From NCBI GenBank assembly GCA_029624765.1, contig JARSSO010000028.1, positions 34,146 to 98,145 on the forward strand: a stretch of 64,000 nt of DNA, read 5' to 3'. This DNA comes from Candidatus Contendibacter sp. (GTDB taxonomy: Bacteria > Pseudomonadota > Gammaproteobacteria > Competibacterales > Competibacteraceae). Shown piece by piece: positions 18,261 to 27,581 of the stretch; the stretch's first letter is position 1, and every line of letters starts with the position of its first letter. The position numbers were made by a program, and so were the translations under genes. A model generated the notes under the pieces. That model saw only the letters and a list, made by a program, of their open reading frames with translations. It did not search any database and was not told where the DNA came from.

Positions 18261-19796
18261 ATGAACGAGTCCTTCGATTACATCGTCATCGGCGCCGGCA
18301 CCTCGGGTTGCGTCGTCGCCCATCGGCTTAGCGAGGACACCGGTTCTCGCGTTTTGCTGCTGGAGGGCGGCGGTCCCGACGACCGGCCGGAGATTCACGA
18401 CCCCACCCTGTTGTACAAGTTATGGGGTTCGGAGGTGGATTACCTTTATTCCACCGAGGAAGAACCGGGCATCAACAACCGCCGGATGACCTGCAATCGC
18501 GGCAAGGTGCTGGGCGGCAGCAGCGCGATTCACGCGATGATTCACATTCGTGGCAATCCCCGTGACTTCGACCACTGGAACTATCTGGGCAACGAAGGCT
18601 GGAGCTACGAGGATGTCCTGCCCTATTTCAACAAGTCGGAAGACTATATCGGTGGGGCCTCGCGTTACCACGGCGCGGGCGGGCCACTGTCGGTCATCGA
18701 TCAGCCCGATCCCACCCCGGTGGCTCGGGCTTTCGTCGCGGCGGCGCTCGAACTGGGATTCAAGGGCGGGCCGGACTGGGATTTCAACGGCGCCGAACAC
18801 GAGGGCGCGGGTTTCTACCAATTCAACATCACCCGCGACGGCAAGCGAGCCAGCAGCGCGGTCGCATTCCTCAACCCGATCAAGCATCGTCCCAACCTGA
18901 CCATCGCCACCTTCGCCCAAGCCACCCGGCTGCTGGTCGAGAACGGACGGGTCAGCGGGGTGGAGTACCGGCAAGATGGTCAGACCAGGCAGGCACGGGT
19001 CACTCGCGAGGTCGTTGTCAGCGCCGGGGCCTACGATTCGCCCAAGCTGCTGATGTTGTCTGGCATCGGCCCAGCCGCCCACCTCCAGGCGCACGGTATT
19101 CCGGTGGTGGTGGACCTGCCCGGCGTGGGCGGGAATCTGCTGGACCACTTGCGCATGCCGATCATCTTCAAGAACACCCAGGTCCAGCCCATTCCCATGG
19201 TCCTGGCCGAGGCTGGCCTGCTGGTGCATACCCGTCCCTACACCGCCGCCGCCGCGCCCGACCTCCAGATCAACTTCAACGCCGCCGTGCCGGCGCTGGT
19301 GCCGCCCAGTTACCCGGGCGACCCTCGCCTCACCTATAACTTCGTCGCCATCCTGGGCCAGCCGCAGAGTCAGGGCGCGGTAACCCTGCGCTCCGCCGAT
19401 CCCGACGCCCCCCCGGTCATTCGCCATAACTATCTGGAATGCGAAACCGACGTCGAGGTGATGGTCCATGCCATCAAGCTGGCTCGCCGCATGATGCGCA
19501 CCCGCGCCATGACACCGTTCAACGCCGGCGAGGTCATGCCCGGCGAGCCAATCCAAAGCGACGAAGATCTGCGCGACTTCGTGCGTAACAACGTATTCAC
19601 CATCTGGCACCCGGTGGGAACCTGCAAGATGGGTCGGGATCGCCTGGCGGTCGTCGATCCCCAGTTACGGGTTCGTGGCGTGCGGGGTCTGCGGGTGGCC
19701 GACGCCTCGATCATGCCGACCATTCCCAGCAGCAATCCCAATGCCGCTTGCTTCATGATCGGCGAGAAGGCCGCCGACTTGGTCCGGACCACTTGA
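18261..19796 (+). CDS. GMC-family FAD oxidoreductase (choline dehydrogenase-like)
   Basis: 511-residue flavoprotein. The N-terminal dinucleotide fold is YIVIGAGTSGCVVAHRLSE. The GMC signature 1 region is GKVLGGSSAIHAMIHIRGN, and signature 2 is GAYDSPKLLMLSGIGP. The active-site His lies in WHPVGTCKMG and the paired Asn in PSSNPNAACFM. It oxidises a primary alcohol or sugar hydroxyl; the exact substrate is unclear, since family annotations such as choline dehydrogenase are unreliable. The start at 18261 follows GGGAGGAAAGCG. It lies between an aldo/keto reductase and an AGE-like protein in the same operon. Confidence 0.93.
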   Translation: MNESFDYIVIGAGTSGCVVAHRLSEDTGSRVLLLEGGGPDDRPEIHDPTLLYKLWGSEVDYLYSTEEEPGINNRRMTCNRGKVLGGSSAIHAMIHIRGNPRDFDHWNYLGNEGWSYEDVLPYFNKSEDYIGGASRYHGAGGPLSVIDQPDPTPVARAFVAAALELGFKGGPDWDFNGAEHEGAGFYQFNITRDGKRASSAVAFLNPIKHRPNLTIATFAQATRLLVENGRVSGVEYRQDGQTRQARVTREVVVSAGAYDSPKLLMLSGIGPAAHLQAHGIPVVVDLPGVGGNLLDHLRMPIIFKNTQVQPIPMVLAEAGLLVHTRPYTAAAAPDLQINFNAAVPALVPPSYPGDPRLTYNFVAILGQPQSQGAVTLRSADPDAPPVIRHNYLECETDVEVMVHAIKLARRMMRTRAMTPFNAGEVMPGEPIQSDEDLRDFVRNNVFTIWHPVGTCKMGRDRLAVVDPQLRVRGVRGLRVADASIMPTIPSSNPNAACFMIGEKAADLVRTT

Positions 19797-19867
19797 ACTG
19801 GGTTGCCCAACCCGGATTCCGCAACGCGAAATTGTATCCATGAAATTTTGATGGGGAGACAAAACCC

Positions 19868-21697
19868 ATGGGCATTCAGCGGTACACCTATTCGGATACT
19901 CTGGCCGGCTACGTCACTCAGGTCGACCGGGGTGCGCGCAGCTTCGATCTCAAGACCAGCGATGGCCGGGAATTCCGCGCCTATCTGACTCCCACCACCT
20001 ACGCCCGCATCACCCAAAACCTGGAGGAATCCTATCGCGATTGCACCTCGCGCCTCGGCGACATGTTGCGGCCCGGTCAACTGGTATACGCCTATTGCAT
20101 CTTTTATCCCCAGGCGGGAGACCTGCGCGTCGAGGTCAAATCCCTGGTGTTTCCAGGCGACGGCCCGGATGTGTACCGCCACGAGGAGCCCGACTGGTGG
20201 GTCAAGCAAATCCGCTCCATCGCCAACAGTTACCTGCGCTGGCAGTTCAACTACCCCGCCCAGTCGATCGATTACCGCAATTACCGCACCATCCTGCATC
20301 TGGCTGGCGCCAAGAAGGGCGACTATTTGCAGGAAACCGACACCATTTCCCGCATGATTTACGGCATGGCCTCGGCTTACATGCTCACGGGCGAAGAGTC
20401 GTTTTTGGAGGCGGCCGAAAAGGGGACGGAATACCTGCGCGCTCACATGCGCTTCTTCGATCCGGACGAGGACTTGATCTATTGGTATCACGGCGTCCAG
20501 GTTTCCGGCGACCGCGAACACAAGTTGCTGACTTCGGAATTCGGGGACGACTACGACTCGATTCCGATGTACGAGCAGATCTACGCCCTGGCGGGTCCGA
20601 CCCAGACCTATCGGATTACCGGCGACCCGCGCATCCTGTACGACATCGAGAAAACTATCGAACTGTTCGACAAGTATTACAAGGACAATGAGAAGGAAGG
20701 CTATTTCTCCCACATCGACCCGATCAGTCTGGATCCCCGCTCGCCCTCGCTGGACAAAGGCAACAACCGCGCCAAGAAGAACTGGAACTCGGTCGGCGAT
20801 CACGCTCCGGCGTATCTGATCAATCTTTGGCTGGCCACGGGCGAGGATAAATACGCCGATTTCCTGGCCTATACCGCCGACACCATCGTCCAGCACTTCC
20901 CCGACTACGAGCACTCTCCTTTTGTCCAGGAGCGTTTTTTCGAGGACTGGAGCCACGACGCCACCTGGGGCTGGCAGCAGAATCGCGCGGTCGTTGGGCA
21001 CAACCTCAAGATCGCCTGGAACCTGCTGCGGATCAACAGCATTCGACCCAATACCGACTATGTCGCCATGGCGGAAAAAATCGCCGAGTTGATGCCGGAA
21101 GTAGGCTCGGACCGGGTTCGCGGCGGCTGGTATGACGTGGTCGAGCGGGTGCTCGCTCCCGGCGAGGAAGTCCACCGCTTCGTCTGGCACGACCGCAAGG
21201 CCTGGTGGCAGCAAGAGCAGGCCATCCTGGCTTATCTGATCCTGCACGGCTGTCTGAACAAGACGGATTATCAGCGGCACGGCCGGGAGGCGGCGGCGTT
21301 CTACAACGCCTTCTTCCTCGACCACGACGACGGCGCCGTCTATTTCAACGTGCTGGCCAACGGTCTGCCCTATCTGCTCGGCAACGAACGCCTCAAGGGC
21401 AGCCATTCGATGAGCGCCTATCACTCCACCGAGCTGTGCTATCTGTCGGCGGTCTACCTCAACCTGCTGACCCACAAGCAGCCGATGACCTTCTACTTCA
21501 AGCCGCGGCCCGACGGTTTCCCTGGCCGGATTCTGCGGGTGGCCCCGGATATCCTGCCCAAGGGCAGCGTCCGTTTGACCGCGGTGGAAATCGACGGACG
21601 GCCCTACTCGGCCTTCGACGCCGAGGGCTTGTCCATCCAGTTGCCCGATTCGCGGCAGGACGTGCGGGTCAAGGCGACCCTCACGCCCGTTCGGTAA
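19868..21697 (+). CDS. AGE-superfamily-like (alpha/alpha)6-barrel protein
   Basis: 609 residues. Residues 1-90 form a separate N-terminal beta-rich domain. An all-helical barrel then runs to about 540, with repeated paired helices, Trp-rich loops and the segment HDRKAWWQQEQAILAYLIL, which resembles the conserved region of N-acylglucosamine 2-epimerase/cellobiose epimerase enzymes. A small beta domain ends the chain. Conserved-looking His residues include WSHDATWGWQQNR and HSMSAYHSTE. An epimerase or glycoside-processing role is inferred, not proven. It lies between the GMC oxidoreductase and a STAS-GlgX pair, in a carbohydrate context. Confidence 0.7.
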   Translation: MGIQRYTYSDTLAGYVTQVDRGARSFDLKTSDGREFRAYLTPTTYARITQNLEESYRDCTSRLGDMLRPGQLVYAYCIFYPQAGDLRVEVKSLVFPGDGPDVYRHEEPDWWVKQIRSIANSYLRWQFNYPAQSIDYRNYRTILHLAGAKKGDYLQETDTISRMIYGMASAYMLTGEESFLEAAEKGTEYLRAHMRFFDPDEDLIYWYHGVQVSGDREHKLLTSEFGDDYDSIPMYEQIYALAGPTQTYRITGDPRILYDIEKTIELFDKYYKDNEKEGYFSHIDPISLDPRSPSLDKGNNRAKKNWNSVGDHAPAYLINLWLATGEDKYADFLAYTADTIVQHFPDYEHSPFVQERFFEDWSHDATWGWQQNRAVVGHNLKIAWNLLRINSIRPNTDYVAMAEKIAELMPEVGSDRVRGGWYDVVERVLAPGEEVHRFVWHDRKAWWQQEQAILAYLILHGCLNKTDYQRHGREAAAFYNAFFLDHDDGAVYFNVLANGLPYLLGNERLKGSHSMSAYHSTELCYLSAVYLNLLTHKQPMTFYFKPRPDGFPGRILRVAPDILPKGSVRLTAVEIDGRPYSAFDAEGLSIQLPDSRQDVRVKATLTPVR

Positions 21698-21727
21698 CCC
21701 TGTTCACTCACTGAAGGATTCAGGCAT

Positions 21728-22072
21728 ATGGCGATCCAGGTTGAGGTTTCCACCCGGAACGGGATCACGGTGGTCACCGTGGCCGGCGAGATTGACGGCG
21801 GGTCGGCGCCGGGGCTCCAGTCCCAGGTCCTGCCCCTGTTGCAGCAGAACGGCGCGTTGATCCTGGACTTGGCGGGCGTCACCTACATGTCCAGCGCTGG
21901 CCTGCGCGTACTGCTTCTGCTCTATCGCCAGGCCGTCGCGCGCAACGGGCGGGTTGCGCTGGCGGGAGTGGCGGAGACCATCAAGGACACGATGGCGGTC
22001 ACTGGATTCCTCAAGTTCTTTACCGTGGCCGGCACTGTCGATGAGGCTCTAACCACGCTCCAGCAGGCCTGA
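21728..22072 (+). CDS. STAS-domain anti-sigma factor antagonist
   Basis: 114-residue single STAS domain of the SpoIIAA/RsbV type. The phosphorylation-site loop is TYMSSAGLRVLLLLYR, with the target Ser just before Ala-Gly. The first strands VEVSTRNGITVVTVAGEIDG are typical. Regulated by phosphorylation, such proteins bind and neutralise an RsbW-like kinase. The likely kinase is at 24560 and the likely phosphatases at 9710 and 32319. The stop is one base from the glgX start, so STAS and debranching enzyme are translationally linked, an unusual pairing. Confidence 0.93.
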   Translation: MAIQVEVSTRNGITVVTVAGEIDGGSAPGLQSQVLPLLQQNGALILDLAGVTYMSSAGLRVLLLLYRQAVARNGRVALAGVAETIKDTMAVTGFLKFFTVAGTVDEALTTLQQA

Positions 22073-22073
22073 A

Positions 22074-24188
22074 ATGGATACTCGCATCGATTTCTATCCC
22101 ACGCACGAGCATCAGGGCTACAAGCTCCGACCGGGACGCCCCGTGCCGTTTGGAGCCACCCTGGTGCCTGGGGGGGTCAATTTCGCCATCTGTTCCCGTT
22201 ACGCCACCTCATGCACCCTGGTGCTGTTCGAGAAAGGCGCATCCACGCCGCTGGTGGAAATCCCCATTCCCGAAGTGTTCCGTATCGGCAACGCCTGGTG
22301 CGTGGTGGTCTTCGATCTCGACTACGAGCGGATCGAGTATGGCTACCGCATGGAAGGTCCCTGGGACCCGAGGGCGGGACACCGCTTCGATGCTTCCAAG
22401 ATCCTGCTCGATCCCTACGCCAAGGCAATCGGTGGACGCGATGTCTGGGGCCAGCCGCCGGACTGGAGCGATCCCTACCCCCATCGGGCCCGGCTGATCT
22501 TCGAGGACTTCGACTGGGAGGACGACCGTCCCCTGGAGACGCCCCTTGCGGATTTGGTGATCTACGAATTGCACGCGCGCAGCTTCACTCGTCACTCCTC
22601 CGCCAGTGTCAAGCACCCAGGCACCTATGCGGGCCTCATGGCCAAGATTCCCTATCTCAAGGAACTGGGGGTGAATTGCGTCGAGTTGATGCCCATCTTC
22701 GAGTTCGACGAATTCGAGAACAGTCGCCCCAATCCGGTCACCGGCGAGACCATGTACAACTACTGGGGCTACAGCACGGTGGGTTTTTTCGCCCCCAAGG
22801 CCGGCTACGCCGCCACTGGGCCGCTTGGGATGCAGGTGGACGAGTTCAAGAACCTGGTCAAGGAACTGCACCGCAACGGCATCGAAATCATCCTTGACGT
22901 GGTGTTCAACCACACCGCCGAGGGCAACGAGCACGGTCCGACGCTCTCCTTTCGGGGCATCGACAACCAGACCTACTACATGCTCACGCCGGAGGGGTAC
23001 TACTTCAACTTCAGCGGTTGCGGCAACACCCTCAACTGCAATAATCCCGTCGTGCGGATGATGGTGCTCGACTGCCTGCGCTACTGGGCGGCGGAATATC
23101 ATATCGACGGTTTCCGCTTCGATCTGGCCGCCATCCTGGGTCGCGACCCCTGGGGCGCTCCGATGCCCAATCCCCCGCTGCTGGAAAGCCTGGCTTTCGA
23201 TCCGATCCTGGCCAAGTGCAAGTTGATCGCCGAAGCTTGGGATGCCGGCGGTCTGTATCAGGTCGGTTCCTTCCCGGCCTACGGACGCTGGGCCGAGTGG
23301 AACGGCAAGTACCGCGACGACATCCGCCGCTTCCTGAAAGGCGACGAAGGGATGGTTCCAGCCCTGGCCCAGCGCCTCCAGGGTTCGCCCGATCTTTACG
23401 GCTGGAATCGACGCGGTCCCACCGCTTCGATCAACTTCATCACCTGCCACGACGGCTTCACCCTTTACGATCTGTTCGCCTACAACCATAAGCACAACGA
23501 GGCCAATGGCGAGCAGAACCGCGATGGCGGCGACGACAACCATAGCTGGAACTGCGGAGTCGAGGGCGAAACGGATAACCCGGACGTCAACGCCCTGCGC
23601 CAGCGCATGATCAAGAACGCCTTGGCCATCCTGTTGATGAGCCATGGGGTCCCGATGATCCTGATGGGCGACGAGGTGGGCCGCACCCAGCGCGGCAACA
23701 ACAACACCTACTGCCACGACAACGACCTCAACTGGTTCGATTGGTCCTTGCTGGAACGCAACGCCGACCTGTTCCACTTCGCTCGCCAGATGATCGCCTT
23801 TCGCAAGACCCATCCGCTGTTGCGCGCTCGCGAACACCTTGGGATGAGCACTGCTCAGGCCGACTTTATCTGGCATGGCGTCCATGCGTGGAACGCCGAC
23901 TGGTCGCCGGGCTCGCGCACCCTGGCGTTCATGCTGCGCGAGCGCCAGGCGGGGCAGGGGGGGAATACCAACCCGGTGCTTTACATGGCCCTGAACGCCT
24001 ATTGGGACGCCTTGCCTTTCCATTTACCCGAATTGCCGATCAACTATCGCTGGCATCTGTTCGCCAACACGGCGCTATCGTCGCCCCACGACATCTATGA
24101 ACCCGGCCATGAGATTCCCCTGGAACCGTATCAGGACAGCTTCCTGGTCGGCGGCCGGGCCGTGGTCGTCCTGGTCGGGCGTCCCTGA
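22074..24188 (+). CDS. glgX: GlgX-type glycogen debranching enzyme
   Basis: 704-residue GH13 isoamylase/debranching enzyme cleaving alpha-1,6 branches of glycogen. An N-terminal CBM48 domain (PFGATLVPGGVNFAICSRY) is followed by the catalytic barrel. The nucleophile Asp is in DGFRFDLAAILGRD, the acid/base Glu in LIAEAWDAGGLYQVG, and the transition-state Asp in NFITCHDGFTLYDL. The GlgX-typical NGEQNRDGGDDNHSWN loop is present. Length equals the family norm. It is flanked on both sides by STAS antagonist genes and followed by an anti-sigma kinase, so glycogen breakdown may be co-regulated with, or be an effector of, the partner switch. Confidence 0.95.
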   Translation: MDTRIDFYPTHEHQGYKLRPGRPVPFGATLVPGGVNFAICSRYATSCTLVLFEKGASTPLVEIPIPEVFRIGNAWCVVVFDLDYERIEYGYRMEGPWDPRAGHRFDASKILLDPYAKAIGGRDVWGQPPDWSDPYPHRARLIFEDFDWEDDRPLETPLADLVIYELHARSFTRHSSASVKHPGTYAGLMAKIPYLKELGVNCVELMPIFEFDEFENSRPNPVTGETMYNYWGYSTVGFFAPKAGYAATGPLGMQVDEFKNLVKELHRNGIEIILDVVFNHTAEGNEHGPTLSFRGIDNQTYYMLTPEGYYFNFSGCGNTLNCNNPVVRMMVLDCLRYWAAEYHIDGFRFDLAAILGRDPWGAPMPNPPLLESLAFDPILAKCKLIAEAWDAGGLYQVGSFPAYGRWAEWNGKYRDDIRRFLKGDEGMVPALAQRLQGSPDLYGWNRRGPTASINFITCHDGFTLYDLFAYNHKHNEANGEQNRDGGDDNHSWNCGVEGETDNPDVNALRQRMIKNALAILLMSHGVPMILMGDEVGRTQRGNNNTYCHDNDLNWFDWSLLERNADLFHFARQMIAFRKTHPLLRAREHLGMSTAQADFIWHGVHAWNADWSPGSRTLAFMLRERQAGQGGNTNPVLYMALNAYWDALPFHLPELPINYRWHLFANTALSSPHDIYEPGHEIPLEPYQDSFLVGGRAVVVLVGRP

Positions 24189-24223
24189 ATTCAGCCAAAC
24201 CAACATGTTACGGAGGATCCATC

Positions 24224-24541
24224 ATGGCATTCAGCGCGAATCTTGAAATGACGGGTTCCGAGGCCCGGATCACCCTTGAGGGGGAGCTTGACGCCGCGGT
24301 CGCCGATCAGTTTCGCCAAACCGTCGAACGCGCCGCGCAAGAAAAGCCGCAGAAGCTTGTCCTGTTCATGGACAAGCTGCAATTCATGGCCAGCGCCGGC
24401 TTGCGCGTGCTGGTGTTCGCCAAGCAGCGCATGGGGCGTGACGTGGCCATTTACGTCATCGGCGCTACTGGCCCCGTCCTCAATACGATGCAGATGAGCG
24501 GCTTCCATCAGGCCGTCTATCTGCGGGAGAGCTATCCCTAG
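24224..24541 (+). CDS. STAS-domain anti-sigma factor antagonist
   Basis: 105-residue STAS protein with the phospho-loop LQFMASAGLRVLVFAK, Ser retained. The start has GGAGGATCC about 8 bp upstream (GGAGGA at 24212-24217). It lies directly upstream of the RsbW-like kinase (18 bp gap), in the classic antagonist-kinase order, so this is the most likely cognate partner. It differs clearly from the STAS proteins at 21728 and 29646, suggesting each antagonist receives a different input. Confidence 0.93.
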   Translation: MAFSANLEMTGSEARITLEGELDAAVADQFRQTVERAAQEKPQKLVLFMDKLQFMASAGLRVLVFAKQRMGRDVAIYVIGATGPVLNTMQMSGFHQAVYLRESYP

Positions 24542-24559
24542 CCCAGCGAGCGCCCTGCC

Positions 24560-24979
24560 ATGATCCAACACAGCCTTCCGGCCAGCCTCGCGGCGCTCTC
24601 GGACATCCGCCGGCTGGTTACGCAAGCTTGTCAAACCGCGGGATTAAGCGAGGAAGCGACTTATCGCCTGGCCCTGGCTGTGGATGAGATCGCCACCAAC
24701 ATCATCACTCATGGTTATGAGGAGCAGGGCTTGACCGGCGATATCGTGGTTTCCTTGGGCCAGACCGACCAGGAGTTGACTGTTCTTCTGGAGGATACCG
24801 GCGTCGCCTACGATCCACGGACCCAGACCATGCCCACCGCCGAAGACCTTGACAAGCCGCTGGACGACCGCGAAATCGGGGGATTGGGGATTTTCCTGGC
24901 TCTCGCGGGAGTGGACCGTTTCGACTATCAGCGCATCGACAACATGAACCGAAACCTCTTTGCAATGAACCTGGCCTAG
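24560..24979 (+). CDS. RsbW/SpoIIAB-type serine kinase (anti-sigma factor-like)
   Basis: 139-residue GHKL ATPase. The N-box is LALAVDEIATNIITHGYEE (about 36-54), the G1 box LLEDTGVAYDP and the G2 box REIGGLGIFLALAGVD. All ATP-binding motifs look intact, so it should be able to phosphorylate the Ser of STAS antagonists. In classic systems it also sequesters a sigma factor, but none is encoded in the window. The target may be another protein. The neighbours are a STAS gene before it and a PfpI-like gene 20 bp after it. Confidence 0.92.
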   Translation: MIQHSLPASLAALSDIRRLVTQACQTAGLSEEATYRLALAVDEIATNIITHGYEEQGLTGDIVVSLGQTDQELTVLLEDTGVAYDPRTQTMPTAEDLDKPLDDREIGGLGIFLALAGVDRFDYQRIDNMNRNLFAMNLA

Positions 24980-24999
24980 AGCCACCTGGAGCAACCGAC

Positions 25000-25824
25000 A
25001 TGGCCAAGAAAGCGTTGTACATCCTCTCGGAATACGGTTATTGGGGCGTGGAGCTGCTGGGGCCCCTCACCCATCTTGACGCCGCCGGCTACGAAGCGGT
25101 TTTCGCCACCCCCAAGGGCAAGCGCGCCCACGCTCTGCCGCCCAGCTACGACCCCACTTATTTCGATCCGCCGCTGCGTTGCAACGTCACCGAGCCCGAT
25201 ATCGCGGTCAAGGTCAAGGCCCTGGACGAATCGAGCCGGCTCGACAAGGTTGTCAACCTGTCGGAATGGTTCCCGGAGCGCCCCTATTTCAGCGAGCCCG
25301 ATTTCCTGCGCCAGTTCGAGGCGTATTACAACCGCCGCGCCGAGGTGTGGAAGGAGTTGGAAGACTACTCCTGCCTGGTGCTGGTCGGCGGTTCCGGCCC
25401 GCTGATCGACATGGCCAACAATCAGCGGGTGCACGACGCGATCCTGGGATTCCACAAGCTGGACAAGCCGGTCGCCGGCATCTGCTACGGGGTGACCCCG
25501 CTGGCCTTTGCCCGCGAGATCGACACGCGCAAGTCGCTGATCCGGGGCAAGCACGTCACCGGCCACTGCATCGAATACGACTACAAGGACGGGACCGGCT
25601 TCCTGAACACCGATCTCAACATGGGACCGCCGCCCTATCCGCTGGAATACCTGCTGAGCGACGCCGTGGGACCGGACGGGCAGTATCACGGCAATTTCGG
25701 GCGGCGCACCTCGGTGATCGTGGACTGGCCGTTCATCACCGCCCGCTCGCTGCAATGCTCTTTCGAATTCGGCGAGCAACTGGTCAACATGCTCGACAAG
25801 GGCCTGCGCCGCTACGGCTGGTGA
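25000..25824 (+). CDS. DJ-1/PfpI-family protein (class I amidotransferase-like)
   Basis: 274 residues of the DJ-1/PfpI superfamily. The nucleophile elbow is PVAGICYGVTPLAF, with the candidate catalytic Cys near residue 168. The upstream strand is CLVLVGGSGPLIDM. An insertion at about residues 50-120 makes it longer than simple DJ-1 proteins and like the HSP31/chaperone-glyoxalase group. Possible activities are glyoxalase III, deglycase or amidase. A second, shorter family member is at 28510. It is 4 bp before a ThDP enzyme gene, implying tight coupling. Confidence 0.85.
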   Translation: MAKKALYILSEYGYWGVELLGPLTHLDAAGYEAVFATPKGKRAHALPPSYDPTYFDPPLRCNVTEPDIAVKVKALDESSRLDKVVNLSEWFPERPYFSEPDFLRQFEAYYNRRAEVWKELEDYSCLVLVGGSGPLIDMANNQRVHDAILGFHKLDKPVAGICYGVTPLAFAREIDTRKSLIRGKHVTGHCIEYDYKDGTGFLNTDLNMGPPPYPLEYLLSDAVGPDGQYHGNFGRRTSVIVDWPFITARSLQCSFEFGEQLVNMLDKGLRRYGW

Positions 25825-25828
25825 TCCC

Positions 25829-27544
25829 ATGACGGCATCCGCTCCCAAGACCGGCCGCCACGCCATCATCGAGCAGTTTCTCGCCGATGGCATGACCCAC
25901 ATGTTCGGCAATCCCGGCACGGTCGAACAGGGCTTCCTCGATGCTCTGTCCGACTATCCGGACCTGAAATACATCCTGACCCTCCAGGAGTCGGTGGCGG
26001 TTATGGCGGCGGACGGTTACGCCCGCGCCGTCAAGCGTCCCACCCTGGTGCAGATTCATAGCACGCCGGGCCTGGGGAACGCCATCGGCGCGCTGTACCA
26101 AGCCAAGCGGGGTCACGCGCCGCTGGTGGTGATCGGGGCCGACTCCGGCGTCAAATACTTCGGTATGGACGCCCAGATGGCGGGCGACCTGGTGGCGTTC
26201 GCCGAGCCGGTGACCAAGTATTCAACCTGCGTCTACGATCCCGGTTCGTTGCTGCGGGTGCTGCGCCGGGCTACCAAGATCGCCGCCACCCCGCCGATGG
26301 GGCCGGTCTATGTATGCCTGCCCATGGACGTCCTGGACGCGCCCGTCAGCGAGGAAGTATTCCCGACTTTCATTCCCTCCAGCCGGGTTGCGCCCGAACC
26401 GGAGTTGGTGAACGAAGCGGCGCGGCGACTGGCGGCGGCGGCACAGCCGATGCTCTTCATCGGCGACGGCATCGCCTACACGCGGGCGCAGGCCGAACTG
26501 ACCCGGGTCGCCGAACTGCTCGGGGCCGAGGTTTGGGAAGCCAACAACGGCGAGCTGAACATGGACACCACCCACCCCCTCTACCAGGGGGCGACGGGGC
26601 ATATGTTCGGCGCGCAGAGCCTGCCGATCACCCGCAAGGGCGACGTCAACCTGGTTTGCGGCACCTACATGCTTCCCGAGGTGTTCCCGGAACTGGGCGA
26701 CATCTTCGCGCCGGGAGCGCAGGTCATCCATTTCGACCTGGACGGCTACGAGATCGCCAAGAACCATCGGGTGAGCCTGGGCGCGGTCGCCGACCCCAAG
26801 CTGACCCTGGCGGCCCTGGCCGAAGCGTTGGAGCGGACCCTCGATCCGGCGCAAAAGGCTGCGGCGCGTGCCCGAAGCCAGGCCATCGGCGCGGCCAAGG
26901 CGGCGCGCATCGCCGAGCAGAAGGCCAAGGACGCGGCCAGCCGCGCCGATCTGCCGTTGCACATGGCCCGGTTCATGGAGGAATTGGCCCCGCGTCTGCC
27001 GGAGGATGCGGTGATCTTCGACGAGGCGCTGACCAACTCGCCGCCGATTACCCGTTATTTCCCCCCGCGCCGGCCGGAGCACTACTTCCTCACCCGCGGC
27101 GGTTCGCTGGGTCTGGGTTTTCCCGGCGCCATCGGGTTGAAACTGGCCCATCCCGACAAACTGGTGATCGGTTTTTCCGGGGACGGCGGCTGCATGTACA
27201 CCATCCAGGCGCTGTGGACCGCGACGCGGCACAACCTCAACGTCAAGTTCGTGGTGTGCAACAATCTGTCCTACCGGTTGCTGCAACTCAACATCCAGGC
27301 CTATTGGCGGGAATTGGGCATCGCGCCGCGTCCCTATCCTTTGAGCTTCGATCTGTCCCACCCACCCCTGGATTTCGTCAAGATGGCCGAATCGATGGGC
27401 GTCGCGGCGACCCGGGTCGAGCGGCCCGAGCAAATCGTTCCCGCCATTGAGCGAATGCTGAACAGTCCAGGCAGCTTCCTGATCGATCTGGCGCTGGAGA
27501 ACGATACCCACCCCGAACTGATCGGCGTCCGGTGCGGCCAATGA
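25829..27544 (+). CDS. ThDP-dependent lyase/decarboxylase (benzoylformate decarboxylase/ALS-like)
   Basis: 571-residue thiamine-diphosphate enzyme. The N-terminal PYR domain has HMFGNPGTVEQGFLDAL and the catalytic Glu in LQESVAVMAADGYARA. The middle domain spans about 190-330. The C-terminal PP domain carries the cofactor motif GFSGDGGCMYTIQALWTA with Asn-Asn about 27 residues after GDG (VVCNN). The NPGT start resembles benzoylformate decarboxylase and other 2-oxoacid decarboxylases more than acetolactate synthase. The substrate is unknown. Neighbours with SnoaL-like, VOC and DJ-1 proteins suggest a small pathway handling reactive 2-oxo compounds or aldehydes. Confidence 0.9.
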   Translation: MTASAPKTGRHAIIEQFLADGMTHMFGNPGTVEQGFLDALSDYPDLKYILTLQESVAVMAADGYARAVKRPTLVQIHSTPGLGNAIGALYQAKRGHAPLVVIGADSGVKYFGMDAQMAGDLVAFAEPVTKYSTCVYDPGSLLRVLRRATKIAATPPMGPVYVCLPMDVLDAPVSEEVFPTFIPSSRVAPEPELVNEAARRLAAAAQPMLFIGDGIAYTRAQAELTRVAELLGAEVWEANNGELNMDTTHPLYQGATGHMFGAQSLPITRKGDVNLVCGTYMLPEVFPELGDIFAPGAQVIHFDLDGYEIAKNHRVSLGAVADPKLTLAALAEALERTLDPAQKAAARARSQAIGAAKAARIAEQKAKDAASRADLPLHMARFMEELAPRLPEDAVIFDEALTNSPPITRYFPPRRPEHYFLTRGGSLGLGFPGAIGLKLAHPDKLVIGFSGDGGCMYTIQALWTATRHNLNVKFVVCNNLSYRLLQLNIQAYWRELGIAPRPYPLSFDLSHPPLDFVKMAESMGVAATRVERPEQIVPAIERMLNSPGSFLIDLALENDTHPELIGVRCGQ

Positions 27545-27581
27545 CCCCCGCTGCTTTTCCCTATATAAAGAGGAGTTTCCC

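Noticed and set aside
19430..21475. Long (681-codon) open frame on the minus strand
   Set aside because: It lies antisense to the GMC and AGE-like genes, has no family sequence, and is a by-product of GC-rich codon use.
22209..24023. 604-codon minus-strand open frame opposite glgX
   Set aside because: GlgX on the plus strand has all catalytic motifs; the antisense frame is repetitive Val/Gly/His/Arg-rich with no domain.
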